DNA of 9,415 bases from Hyphomicrobiales bacterium (GTDB taxonomy: Bacteria; Pseudomonadota; Alphaproteobacteria; Rhizobiales; Beijerinckiaceae). The notes beneath the pieces were generated by a model. That model saw nothing but the letters and a program-made list of their open reading frames with translations. It made no database searches and was not told the DNA's origin. Of this stretch, positions 1 through 6,784 are shown piece by piece (within the stretch, counting starts at the first letter, position 1; every line of letters begins with the position of its first letter). A program made the position numbers and the translations under genes. The DNA is taken from positions 1-9,415 of the forward strand of contig JAQGJO010000139.1 of the NCBI GenBank assembly GCA_028290595.1. Direction: 5' to 3'.

Positions 1-2
1 TC

Positions 3-911
3 AATTCCGCCAAAGGCCCGCGCGCCGGCCTCGCCGTCGGCGACCAATACGTCGACGCTGCCGATGAAACGGGCCTCGCCTCCGATTCAACCGTGCTCGG
101 CATTCTGGACGACTGGGCAGCAGCCCAGGGCCGGTTGGCTATCGTCGCCGACAAGATGGCCAAAGGTTCGGTGAAGACCGCGCCGCTCGCCGCCGCCAAA
201 TATCTCGCTGTCGTGCATTGGCCGGTGACCATTTATTGCGCCGGCGCCAACTATGCCGATCACGTCCGCCGCATGGCCGAGCGCTCGGGCCTGCCGCAGG
301 AGCCGAACCCGAAGGAAGCCGGCGCCACGCCGTGGCACTTCATCAAGCCGTCGCGCACGGCGCTGGGCCATAACGAGGAGATTTCCGTCGTCTCGTCCAA
401 GCTCGACTGGGAAGCCGAACTCGCCGTCGTCATCGGCAAGACCGGCAAGAACATTCCGCTCGACAAGGTCAACGACTACATCGCCGGCTATACGGTGGCC
501 AACGACGTCTCCGCGCGCGACCTGTCGCGCCGTCCCAAGGTGGCCCAGGGGACGCCGTTCAGCTTCGACTGGATCGGCCAGAAATGCTTCGACGGATCAT
601 GCCCGATCGGCCCGTGGATCGTGCCGGCCGCGCAGATCAAGGACCCGATGAATCTCGCCATCAAGACCTTCATCAATGAAAACCTGCAGCAGAATTCCAA
701 CACCTCGAATATGATCTTCAACATCGCCGATCAGGTCGCGCACCTGTCGACGCGCCTCACCCTGCATCCCGGCGACATTGTCCTCACCGGCACGCCGAGC
801 GGCACCGGCGCTGAGGAAAACAAATTCCTCAAGCCTGGCGACGTCATGCGCGTCGAGATCGAAGGCATCGGCTCGATCGTCAACAAGGTGCGCAGCATCG
901 ACAGCAACTGA
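3..911 (+). CDS. Fumarylacetoacetate hydrolase (FAH) family protein, 5' end outside the window
   Basis: Members of this family hydrolyse or decarboxylate C-C bonds in acylpyruvates and related oxo-acids, typically late in aromatic degradation (fumarylpyruvate, acetylpyruvate or meta-cleavage products), in the cytoplasm with Mg2+ or Mn2+. The frame is open from base 3 and gives 302 visible residues. The first ones (NSAKGPRAGLAVGDQYVDAA) look like the usual N-terminal beta strands, so the true start is probably only a few codons upstream of the window. The GTG at 93 is internal and not the start. Family hallmarks, numbered from base 3, are IYCAGANYADH (77-87), FIKPSRTALGH (113-123), the metal-binding pair E137/E139 in DWEAELAVVIG, D168 in ANDVSARD, and GDIVLTGTPSGTG (257-269). 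A terminator follows 24 bases after the stop, so this is the last gene of its transcript. The exact substrate cannot be told from sequence. Confidence 0.9.
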   Translation, partial: NSAKGPRAGLAVGDQYVDAADETGLASDSTVLGILDDWAAAQGRLAIVADKMAKGSVKTAPLAAAKYLAVVHWPVTIYCAGANYADHVRRMAERSGLPQEPNPKEAGATPWHFIKPSRTALGHNEEISVVSSKLDWEAELAVVIGKTGKNIPLDKVNDYIAGYTVANDVSARDLSRRPKVAQGTPFSFDWIGQKCFDGSCPIGPWIVPAAQIKDPMNLAIKTFINENLQQNSNTSNMIFNIADQVAHLSTRLTLHPGDIVLTGTPSGTGAEENKFLKPGDVMRVEIEGIGSIVNKVRSIDSN

Positions 912-935
912 GCGTCGCTGCAGCCGGTACAACAG

Positions 936-962
936 AAAGGCCGCTCTCTGAGCGGCCTTTTT
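936..962 (+). terminator. Intrinsic terminator of the FAH gene
   Basis: A perfect 11-bp stem (936-946 with 950-960, core AAAGGCCGCTC) encloses a 3-base TCT loop and runs into TTTTT at 958-962. It starts 24 bases after the FAH stop codon. The stem is symmetrical, but on the - strand it is followed by only three T, so it should work mainly in the + direction. Confidence 0.9.
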
Positions 963-979
963 CATGAAGCGCTTGTCTT

Positions 980-1027
980 GAAAAGAAAAAGCGCCAGCCC
1001 GCGGCCGACACAGGGCGGGCTGGCGCT
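980..1027 (-). terminator. Strong intrinsic terminator for - strand transcription
   Basis: A perfect 13-bp GC-rich stem (990-1002 AGCGCCAGCCCGC with 1015-1027) has a 12-base loop. On the + strand it is preceded by AAAAGAAAAA (981-990), so read on the - strand it is followed by TTTTTCTTTT, a classic terminator tail. It lies about 150 bases beyond the stop codon of the sigma factor gene at 1181 and probably ends that transcript, or ends a separate small RNA made from the 1030-1180 stretch. It sits back-to-back with the FAH terminator, so the two units are insulated from each other. Confidence 0.82.
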
Positions 1028-1180
1028 AAGCCGGAGGAGAGCGCCACCGGCGATATAATCCTTAGACCATGAAGCCCGCTTCCCGCCTGTGTGAAAACGC
1101 ACATCGGCGGAGAAGGAATCATGATCTCAGGCGTGCTACGACATTAGCGCCATAATGGTGAACGACTTATGACTACTCGT
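1028..1180. other. Gene-free stretch between the two units, with secondary structure
   Basis: No convincing coding sequence is seen here. There is a hairpin at 1084-1109 (CGCC-TGTGTG, AAAA loop, CGCACA-TC-GGCG) that can form on either strand. A TATAAT box at 1053-1058 on + has no recognisable -35 partner. On the - strand the stretch contains pyrimidine-rich CTCCTCC-like segments and leads directly into the - strand terminator. It could be the long 3' UTR of the sigma factor transcript or a small regulatory RNA. The sequence alone does not decide. Confidence 0.35.
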
Positions 1181-2047
1181 TCACATGCGCTCGATATGCC
1201 GCAATTTGTCGGGATTGCGCGTGACATAGATGGCGCTGATGCGGCCGTCGTCGATCGCCACGGCCAATGTCTGCAGCACGTTGTCGATCTCGACGGTAAC
1301 AAACCCCGGGAGCCCATTGATCGTGCTCGGGCGCAGCACCGGCGGCAGTTGCCAGCCGGTATGACGCGCCAGGCCTGCAAAAAACCGCGCCACCTTGTCT
1401 TGTCCGTAGATCGGGTTGAGCGCCGAGGAGGCTTTGCCGCCGCCGTCCGTATAGGCGATCACATCGGCGGCCAGCAGCGCCTGCAGCGCCGCCATATCGC
1501 CGTTGCGCGAGGCGGTGAAAAACGCATCGGCGATATGCCGGCCGCGATCTTCGGGCACCGGATAGCGCGGCCGCGCCTCGCGCACATGGGTGCGGGCGCG
1601 ACTGGCCAACTGCCGGCACGCGGCGGTATCGCGGTCGATCGTCTGCGCAACCTCCTCGAAGCCCAGGCCGAACACGTCATGCAGCAGGAAGGCGGCGCGC
1701 TCCAGCGGCGACAGACGCTCCAGCGCCAGCATCAGGGTCAGGGTGATGTCGTCGCCGTCGTCCTCCGGCGTTTCCACCACCGGATCGGGCAACCAGGGTC
1801 CGATATAGGTCTCCCGCTTCATCCGCGCCGATTTGAGCACATCGAGGCACAGCCGGCCGACGGTGCGCGCCAGCCATGCCTCGGGGTTGAGCACGGCGGC
1901 GCGATCCGTCTGATGCCAGCGAATAAACGCGTCCTGCACCACGTCCTCGGCCTCCGCGACCGAGCCCAGCATGCGATAGGCGATGCGGGTCAGCCGCGGA
2001 CGCTGGGGCGCGAAGCTTGCGGCGGCTTCGTCGTCAGGCCGGAACAC
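1181..2047 (-). CDS. ECF41-family (SigJ-like) RNA polymerase sigma factor with C-terminal SnoaL-like domain
   Basis: This is an extracytoplasmic-function sigma factor of 288 residues, longer than ordinary ECFs because of a fused C-terminal SnoaL/NTF2-like domain. Region 2 lies near residues 15-75 (RIAYRMLGSVAEAEDVVQDAF) and region 4 near 107-160 (LSPLERAAFLLHDVFGLGFEEVA). The ECF41 signature motifs are present: WLPDP (85-89) in the linker, DGGGK (201-205) and NPDKLRHI (278-285). In studied ECF41 proteins the C-terminal domain modulates activity in place of a separate anti-sigma factor. The likely start is a GTG at 2047-2045, which overlaps the 3' end of the AhpD-like gene by 14 bases. No clear Shine-Dalgarno is visible, which suggests translational coupling. 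The partner gene and upstream promoter fit the known ECF41 arrangement, so autoregulation is expected. The activating signal is unknown. Confidence 0.93.
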   Translation of the reverse strand: MFRPDDEAAASFAPQRPRLTRIAYRMLGSVAEAEDVVQDAFIRWHQTDRAAVLNPEAWLARTVGRLCLDVLKSARMKRETYIGPWLPDPVVETPEDDGDDITLTLMLALERLSPLERAAFLLHDVFGLGFEEVAQTIDRDTAACRQLASRARTHVREARPRYPVPEDRGRHIADAFFTASRNGDMAALQALLAADVIAYTDGGGKASSALNPIYGQDKVARFFAGLARHTGWQLPPVLRPSTINGLPGFVTVEIDNVLQTLAVAIDDGRISAIYVTRNPDKLRHIERM

Positions 2048-2501
2048 GTTGCGCTTTCACCTGGACGGGATGAACGGAGCGGAAGCCGATGGCAAGCCGG
2101 TTCCACATATTGATGGCGCCGATGAGCATGGTCAGCTTGACCTGTTCAGCCGGCGTGAACTGGCTTGCCAGGGCCTCATAGGCGCTGTCGGGCGCATGGG
2201 TCTGCGAGATCAGCGTGAGTGCTTCGGTCCATTCGAGCGCCGCCCGTTCGCGATCGGTGTAGAGCGGCGATTCCCGCCAGGCGTCGAGCAGGAACAGCCG
2301 TTCGGCGCTCTCGCCCTCGGCTATGGCGTCTTTCGTGTGCATGTGAATGCAATAGGCGCAGCCGTTGATCTGGGATGCCCGCGTTTTGACGAGCTCATAA
2401 AGGCTCAGCTCCAGGCCGCTGGCCTTCACCTTGGCCTCGAGATCGACCATCGCCTGGATCATTTCCGGCGCGGCTTTGTAAAAATCCAGTCTGGGTTTCA
2501 T
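2034..2501 (-). CDS. Carboxymuconolactone decarboxylase / AhpD-like protein, ECF41 partner
   Basis: A 155-residue all-helical protein of the CMD/AhpD superfamily. The redox motif is CAYCIHMH, with C48, C51 and H55, preceded by E36 in LYELVKTRASQINGCAYC, as in AhpD-type peroxidase sites. A thiol-based peroxidase or disulfide-reductase role is more likely than true decarboxylation of gamma-carboxymuconolactone, because decarboxylases usually lack the CxxC pair. A longer reading from a TTG at 2537 is possible, but that codon sits next to the -10 element. The ATG at 2501-2499 has an AGGAGA ribosome binding site 6-7 bases upstream and is preferred. Enzymes of this type are one of the recurrent partner classes of ECF41 sigma factors, and the 14-base overlap with the sigma gene indicates one operon. 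Confidence 0.9.
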   Translation of the reverse strand: MKPRLDFYKAAPEMIQAMVDLEAKVKASGLELSLYELVKTRASQINGCAYCIHMHTKDAIAEGESAERLFLLDAWRESPLYTDRERAALEWTEALTLISQTHAPDSAYEALASQFTPAEQVKLTMLIGAINMWNRLAIGFRSVHPVQVKAQRVPA

Positions 2502-2537
2502 CACTGTCTCCTGTTGTGCAGAGTCTGCTGCAACCAA

Positions 2538-2564
2538 GACGAGGCAGAAGGCCCGAACGTGACA
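2538..2564 (-). promoter_or_regulatory. Candidate ECF41-dependent promoter
   Basis: Read on the - strand, TGTCACG (2564-2558) is followed by exactly 16 bases and then CGTC (2541-2538). The motif I recall for ECF41 target promoters is TGTCACA in the -35 region and CGTC in the -10 region with about 16 bp between them, so 10 of 11 defined bases match. Transcription would start near 2531, giving a leader of about 30 bases before the AGGAGA site and ATG of the AhpD-like gene. The element lies in the 101-base gap between the hydroxylase stop and that start, exactly where autoregulation requires it. Confidence 0.8.
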
Positions 2565-2602
2565 TGGTCTTGCAGAAAAGACTTGGCCCCGCAGAAAAAC
2601 TG

Positions 2603-4177
2603 TCAGATGCCCTCTGTGCCGCGCTGCAGTCCGCCACGCAAGTCGTCCAGCAGGTGCGGCAGAGCCGTCAGGGTCGGGCAGGCGCCGAACAGGTAATAGT
2701 CCGGCCGCTTGACCAGAACGTGGCAGCGGTAGTCGTCCATCAATCGCAGAATACGGCCGTCTATGTCACAGACCACACCGTCGCGCACTTCGCCGTTTGC
2801 CGCGATCTCGACGAAACTGCCGCCCAGATCCCGCCAGAACTGGCGATCGGCCGGCGACAGGGCCATTTCCGCATCTCCACCGCGCGAGACAATCATGAAA
2901 CCGCGGCCGGCGATGTCGTCGAACAGGCCCTCGTGGCCGTTGCGGCGCACCTTGCTTTGCGGGAAGACGTCGCCGCGGCCAGGCACATCGGGATCGGTCG
3001 CGATAAATCCCGCCGTAAAGCCCGGAACTCGGAAGGCGATCAACTGCTTGTCGGTTTGCCCGGCATCCTTGGCGCGCTGGAAAGCCAGCAGTTGCTCGTC
3101 GCGCGCCTTTACCTTTGCCGGGTCGCGCTCGTTGACGTTGAAGCCGACACGCATGCTCTCGATCACCGTGGCGCGCGCCGGCGGCTCGCGCTCAGTGACG
3201 TAAGTGGTCAGAAACGCCTGCGGCGAGACACCGCGCAGAACCAGGTCGAGCTTCCAGGCCAGATTGAACGCATCGCGGAAGCCCGAGCACAGGCCCTGGG
3301 CCAGGAAAGGCGGCATCAGGTGAATGGCGTCGCCGATAAGGTAGATGCGCCCGTCGCGCCAGCGCCGCGCCAGCCGCGATTGAAACTTGTACGAAGCGAC
3401 GCGGATCAGATCGAACTCGTCCGGCGTCGCGCCGTCGGGCCGGTCGAGCCGCTTCCAGACATTCTCCAGCTTCATCGCCTCGCTGTGGGATTCGCCGGGA
3501 AAGATCATGAATGACCAGCGCCGGTGCTGTGGCCCCATCTGCATGGTCATGCCGGGCTGCTGCGGGTCGCAGAACTGGCGCAGATCGGGCAGGCTTGCGC
3601 GGCCGGTTTTTGCTTTCGCGTCGATGACCAGCCAGTCCTGATCGAAGCCGAGGTCTTCCCAGTCGATGCCGAGCGCCTGGCGGACAAAGCTGTTGCCGCC
3701 GTCGGCGCCGATCAGGAACCGCGCTGAAATCTCGCGCCGGCCGCCGTCTTCCTGCACCGTGATCGAAACATGATCGGCGGTCTGCGCCATGGCGACGACC
3801 TCGGCGCCCTGCAGGATGTCGACCGACGGCAGCTTTTTGGCTTCGACATCGAGCTCGGCCTCGAAGGCCGGCTGATAGATCGACGTGAACTCCGGCCAGC
3901 CGTGCGCGGCATCGGGCTCGACATCGTTCGACAGCAACACGCGGCCGTCGTGCGCCAGTTCGTAGGTCGGCAGAAACCGGGTCGCCGGCGCGACGCGCTC
4001 GGCAATGCCGATCTCCTGAAACATCCGCAGAATGTCATCGTGGACGATGCCGACCCGCGGCAGATTGTAGAGGGTCTTGTAGCGTTCAAGCACGACGACG
4101 CTGTGTCCGGCGCGGCCCAGCAGGATGGCGGCAAGCATGCCACTGGGGCCGTATCCGACAATCGCGACATCATACAT
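2603..4177 (-). CDS. FAD-dependent aromatic monooxygenase (MhpA/PHBH-type hydroxylase)
   Basis: Flavoprotein monooxygenases of this group use NAD(P)H and O2 to hydroxylate phenolic rings, for example 3-(3-hydroxyphenyl)propionate or resorcinol-type substrates. The 524-residue protein has the N-terminal FAD Rossmann motif GYGPSG (8-13) with acidic E31 at the end of strand 2, the DG motif GADGGNSFVR (157-166) and the GD motif YLIGDAIHLMPPFLAQG (279-295). A C-terminal thioredoxin-like extension contains the KRPDYYLFG segment (490-498), as in MhpA-like proteins. The ATG at 4177-4175 has a strong GGGAGG ribosome binding site (4188-4183). It is divergent from the pirin gene and codirectional with the AhpD-like/sigma pair 101 bases downstream. 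No terminator is seen in that gap, so read-through into the pair is possible. The substrate is not predictable. Confidence 0.9.
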   Translation of the reverse strand: MYDVAIVGYGPSGMLAAILLGRAGHSVVVLERYKTLYNLPRVGIVHDDILRMFQEIGIAERVAPATRFLPTYELAHDGRVLLSNDVEPDAAHGWPEFTSIYQPAFEAELDVEAKKLPSVDILQGAEVVAMAQTADHVSITVQEDGGRREISARFLIGADGGNSFVRQALGIDWEDLGFDQDWLVIDAKAKTGRASLPDLRQFCDPQQPGMTMQMGPQHRRWSFMIFPGESHSEAMKLENVWKRLDRPDGATPDEFDLIRVASYKFQSRLARRWRDGRIYLIGDAIHLMPPFLAQGLCSGFRDAFNLAWKLDLVLRGVSPQAFLTTYVTEREPPARATVIESMRVGFNVNERDPAKVKARDEQLLAFQRAKDAGQTDKQLIAFRVPGFTAGFIATDPDVPGRGDVFPQSKVRRNGHEGLFDDIAGRGFMIVSRGGDAEMALSPADRQFWRDLGGSFVEIAANGEVRDGVVCDIDGRILRLMDDYRCHVLVKRPDYYLFGACPTLTALPHLLDDLRGGLQRGTEGI

Positions 4178-4293
4178 GCTAGCCTCCCGCTATCGCTGCG
4201 TTGCCGCTGCCGATTGATTATTATAATAAGTATGCAAGGTCTCCGGCAGGCCGCAAGCGAAAATCGTCGGCGCGCCGAATTCGGGAGAGTTGA
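4178..4293. promoter_or_regulatory. Divergent control region, hydroxylase / pirin
   Basis: This 116-base gap is markedly more AT-rich in its middle than the flanking genes. It holds a perfect 12-bp palindrome, TTATTATAATAA (4218-4229), which supplies a TATAAT box on + (4222-4227) and an overlapping one on - (4225-4220). On + a TTGCCG at 4201-4206 sits 15 bases before TATAAT, a short but possible -35 spacing. On - no good -35 is seen. The geometry suggests that one regulator could control both divergent genes by binding over the shared -10 area. Confidence 0.5.
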
Positions 4294-5142
4294 TTGGAAA
4301 AGTCGATCCATCGCATCGAGCGCGCCCCGACTCAGCCCGGCAACGGCCAGGTCGACGCCAAGCGCGTGTTGATCTCGACGTCCGACTTCGGGTCGATCTC
4401 ACCCTTCCTGCGGTTTTCGGAAGACTGGTTCAAGGCGCCGGGCGGCTTCGAGACCCATCCGCATCGCGGCATGCAGACCGTGACTCTTGTGCTCGAAGGC
4501 GCGCTGCACCATCGCGATCATACCGGCGCCGATGGCGTGCTGCGCCAGGGCGACGTCCAGTGGATGACCGCCGGGCGCGGTGTCCTGCACAGCGAAATGC
4601 CCTATCGCGACGAGCCCGCGCACACTTTGCAGCTCTGGCTCAATCTGCCGGCGGCGATGAAGGGCCTGCCGGCGCGCTATGTCGACCAGCCGCGGCAGGA
4701 TGTTCCGGTCCGCAAGCTGCCGGGTGCCGAAATCCTGGTGTTTGCCGGCCGCAGCGGCGACATCGAGCAGCCGCACGGCAGCGACTGGCCGCTGATGCTG
4801 CTCGATATTCGTATGGAGGCGGGCGCCGAGGTGACGGCGGATATCCCGTCGGACTGGCGCGGGTTTCTCTATGTCCTGGAGGGCAGCGCGCAAGTAGGCC
4901 CGCAGGCGGGCACTGAGGCCGTCTCGATCGAAGCGCCTGACATGGCATGGTTCGAACCGTCCGCGCCGGACGGGCTCGACCATCTGGCGATCAAGGCCAC
5001 CAGCGCCTTTCGCGCGCTGCTTTTTGCCGGGCCGCCGATCGACGAACCAGTCGTCGCCTATGGTCCATTCGTCATGAACACCCCGGCCGAAATCCAGCAG
5101 GCGTTTGCCGATTACCAGAATGGCCGCCTGACTGCGCCTTAA
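4294..5142 (+). CDS. Pirin family protein (bicupin, quercetin 2,3-dioxygenase-like)
   Basis: Pirins are cytoplasmic iron-binding bicupins. Some bacterial members cleave quercetin-type flavonols, and others are regulators or redox sensors. The 282-residue protein has the normal family length. The N-terminal cupin is clear: FGSISPFLRFSEDWF (32-46), then the metal ligands H55 and H57 in FETHPHRGMQTVT, and H99 and E101 in GRGVLHSEMP, the same four-ligand set as human pirin and bacterial YhhW. The C-terminal cupin (about 150-260) is less conserved, as usual. The start is a TTG at 4294-4296, supported by GGGAG at 4283-4287, six bases upstream; no ATG lies in a suitable place. It is divergent from the aromatic hydroxylase, so a role in aromatic or flavonoid metabolism is plausible. 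No terminator was recognised after it. Confidence 0.9.
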   Translation: MEKSIHRIERAPTQPGNGQVDAKRVLISTSDFGSISPFLRFSEDWFKAPGGFETHPHRGMQTVTLVLEGALHHRDHTGADGVLRQGDVQWMTAGRGVLHSEMPYRDEPAHTLQLWLNLPAAMKGLPARYVDQPRQDVPVRKLPGAEILVFAGRSGDIEQPHGSDWPLMLLDIRMEAGAEVTADIPSDWRGFLYVLEGSAQVGPQAGTEAVSIEAPDMAWFEPSAPDGLDHLAIKATSAFRALLFAGPPIDEPVVAYGPFVMNTPAEIQQAFADYQNGRLTAP

Positions 5143-5330
5143 CCAGGACGAACGTTGGTGTTGCAGATTTGCCGACACCCCGGCAATTCAGTTGGGGCTG
5201 GCCAAATTGCCCGGAAAATGCCTCTTTGTCCGGCGTACTGTTGAAATGAAACGACTTTGTTCAAACTGCGTTATCGCTACGTCCCATACTTTTGCCACAC
5301 GGCGGTCATGGGCGGAAAAGGATGTATTTT
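5143..5330. other. Intergenic region before the L,D-transpeptidase gene, with a possible stress promoter
   Basis: A weak hairpin (TTGCCG 5169-5174 with CGGCAA 5181-5186, loop ACACCC) follows the pirin gene but lacks a T-run, so it is not a convincing terminator. GAAAC (5248-5252), 16 bases, then CGTT (5269-5272) is one mismatch from the alphaproteobacterial EcfG general-stress promoter (GGAAC-N16/17-CGTT). That would start transcription about 50 bases before the lipoprotein start codon. No other clear promoter is visible. Short degenerate motifs such as this occur by chance. Confidence 0.3.
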
Positions 5331-5999
5331 ATGTTGATTGATAGGCGTTTGTTCGTGATCGGCGCCCCCTTGGCCGTTGCCGGCTGTGCATCGCAACCCG
5401 TTATGGGCCCGCAGGCAGCTATTGGCGATCCGCGTTACCGGGCCATGTATGGCGAAATTGATGGCGAAGCGCACCCGGTCGAGCCGGTGGATCTGACCCA
5501 GATCGATGAGAAATTTCTGCGTCGCGAAATCTCTTATCCGTCAAACGAGCCCGCCGGGACCGTCATCGTCGATCCGAGCGCCCGCTACGCCTATCTGATC
5601 CAGGGCGGCGGCCGCGCCATCCGCTACGGCGTCGGCGTCGGCAAGACCGAAGCCTTTAATTTCAATGGCATTGCCAGGGTCGGCCGCAAGGCTGAATGGC
5701 CGCACTGGACGCCGACCGGCAAGATGATCGCCCGCGATCCCGCCCGCTACGGACCCGTCGCTGCCGGCATGACGGGTGGCGAAGACAATCCGCTCGGCGC
5801 CCGCGCCCTCTATCTCTACCGCGGCGATAAGGATTCGTTTTACCGGCTGCATGGCACCATCGAGCCCTATTCGATCGGCACCATGGTCTCTTCGGGCTGC
5901 ATCCGCTTTCTCAACCAGGACATCATCGACCTTTACAACCGTGTTCCGGTCGGTGCGAAGGTGATCGTGCGTCCGGCCCACGCAACTGAAGACGCTTAG
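5331..5999 (+). CDS. L,D-transpeptidase (YkuD domain), predicted Tat/lipoprotein export
   Basis: YkuD-domain enzymes make 3-3 peptidoglycan cross-links or attach proteins to peptidoglycan in the periplasm through an acyl-enzyme on cysteine. The 222-residue protein carries the active-site region YRLHGTIEPYSIGTMVSSGCIR, with H174 and nucleophile C190 in the SxGCxR motif. The YkuD domain spans about residues 74-214. The N-terminus MLIDRRLFVIGAPLAVAGC combines a twin-arginine RRxFV pattern with a VAGC lipobox (C19), suggesting a lipid-anchored, possibly Tat-exported protein. The start at ATG 5331 is preferred because AAGGA (5318-5322) lies 8 bases upstream; the ATG at 5322 overlaps that site. The stop codon interlocks with the stop of the convergent dioxygenase gene. 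No functional link to the aromatic genes is obvious. Confidence 0.9.
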   Translation: MLIDRRLFVIGAPLAVAGCASQPVMGPQAAIGDPRYRAMYGEIDGEAHPVEPVDLTQIDEKFLRREISYPSNEPAGTVIVDPSARYAYLIQGGGRAIRYGVGVGKTEAFNFNGIARVGRKAEWPHWTPTGKMIARDPARYGPVAAGMTGGEDNPLGARALYLYRGDKDSFYRLHGTIEPYSIGTMVSSGCIRFLNQDIIDLYNRVPVGAKVIVRPAHATEDA

Positions 6000-6784
6000 T
6001 CAAACCTGTACGCGTCCATCGACAGCAGACCGTAGTCGTAGCTGGAATGGACGCGTTTTCCTGCGCCGCCGCCCGCGCCCATGGCGAAGGGCAGGGGCAG
6101 GAAATGCTCCTCGCTCGGGTGGTTCTGTTTGGCGAAGGGCGCTTTGGCCTTGTAGTCGGCGATAGCGTCTGCATCGCCGGCCTCGATCTTCTCAGCGATC
6201 CATTCGGCGAAATCCTTGACCCAGTCGAGTATCGGCGCGTCGAGATCGCTGCGGCGGCGCGACAACTCGTAGAGATTATGGGTCAGGCTGCCGGAACCTA
6301 CGATCAATACGCCTTCGTCGCGCAACGGCCGCAAGGCTTCGCCAAGCGACAGGTGATGCGCCGCACCCTTCTGCGTCTGCACCGAAAGCTGGACGACGGG
6401 AATATCGGCGCCGGGATACATCAATTTGAGCGGCACCCAGGTGCCGTGATCGAAGCCGCGGCCGGTGACCGGATGCGCCTCGAAACCGGCGCCCTGCAGC
6501 AGGGTGGCGGCGCGCATGGCAAGCTCGGGTGAGCCGGGCGCAGGGTATTTCATGTCGAACAGCGCCTGCGGAAAGCCGCCGAAATCATAGATCATCTCCG
6601 GCTTTTCGTCGGCGGTAACGAAGGGCTGGCGCGATTCGAAATGGGCGGAGGCGATCAAAATCGCCTTCGGCCGCGGCAATTCCGGCGCATAGCTTTCAAG
6701 AAAATCGCGCGCGGCGCTGTGGTGCAGCGCCGTCATCGGCGATCCGTGGGAGAGAAACAGGGTCGGCATCTTCTGATCGGACAT
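5996..6784 (-). CDS. LigB-type extradiol dioxygenase (DODA / YgiD family)
   Basis: Class III extradiol dioxygenases open catechol-type rings next to the hydroxyls using a non-haem metal; bacterial YgiD acts on DOPA in vitro. The 262-residue protein matches the family length of about 260. Conserved histidines are H13 in FLSHGSPM, H48 in ASAHFE, H113 in GFDHGTWVPL, H169 in SGSLTHNL and H227 in EEHFLPLPFAMGA. H13, H48 and H227 correspond by spacing to the YgiD metal ligands and H169 to its catalytic histidine. The frame stays open to 6970, but the upstream part is low in family similarity and covers the promoter region. The ATG at 6784-6782, with GAGG 7-10 bases upstream, is the right start. It converges on and overlaps the L,D-transpeptidase gene by four bases. 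The true substrate is unknown. Confidence 0.9.
   Translation of the reverse strand: MSDQKMPTLFLSHGSPMTALHHSAARDFLESYAPELPRPKAILIASAHFESRQPFVTADEKPEMIYDFGGFPQALFDMKYPAPGSPELAMRAATLLQGAGFEAHPVTGRGFDHGTWVPLKLMYPGADIPVVQLSVQTQKGAAHHLSLGEALRPLRDEGVLIVGSGSLTHNLYELSRRRSDLDAPILDWVKDFAEWIAEKIEAGDADAIADYKAKAPFAKQNHPSEEHFLPLPFAMGAGGGAGKRVHSSYDYGLLSMDAYRFD

Noticed and set aside
1121..1147. Eight-codon frame (MISGVLRH) with GGAGAAGG upstream, considered as a leader peptide
   Set aside because: No + strand gene or attenuator follows it; the next gene lies on the opposite strand.
1069..1155. Small + strand frame of 28 codons (MKPASRLCENAHRRRR...)
   Set aside because: It has no ribosome binding site at a proper distance and its Arg-rich composition is not gene-like.
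1169..2113. Long + strand open frame (314 codons) opposite the sigma factor gene
   Set aside because: It is antisense to a clear ECF41 gene, has an Arg/Gln/His-rich composition typical of GC-rich shadow frames, and has no recognisable domain.
2764..2782. TGTCACA followed by CGTC on the + strand inside the hydroxylase gene, considered as a second ECF41 promoter
   Set aside because: The spacing is only 8 bases, it is antisense, and no gene follows on that strand.
2516..3514. Long + strand open frame (332 codons) opposite the hydroxylase gene
   Set aside because: The - strand frame has all flavoprotein motifs; this one is compositionally a shadow.
5169..5186. TTGCCG/CGGCAA hairpin after the pirin gene, considered as a terminator
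   Set aside because: The stem is only 6 bp and is not followed by a T-run.
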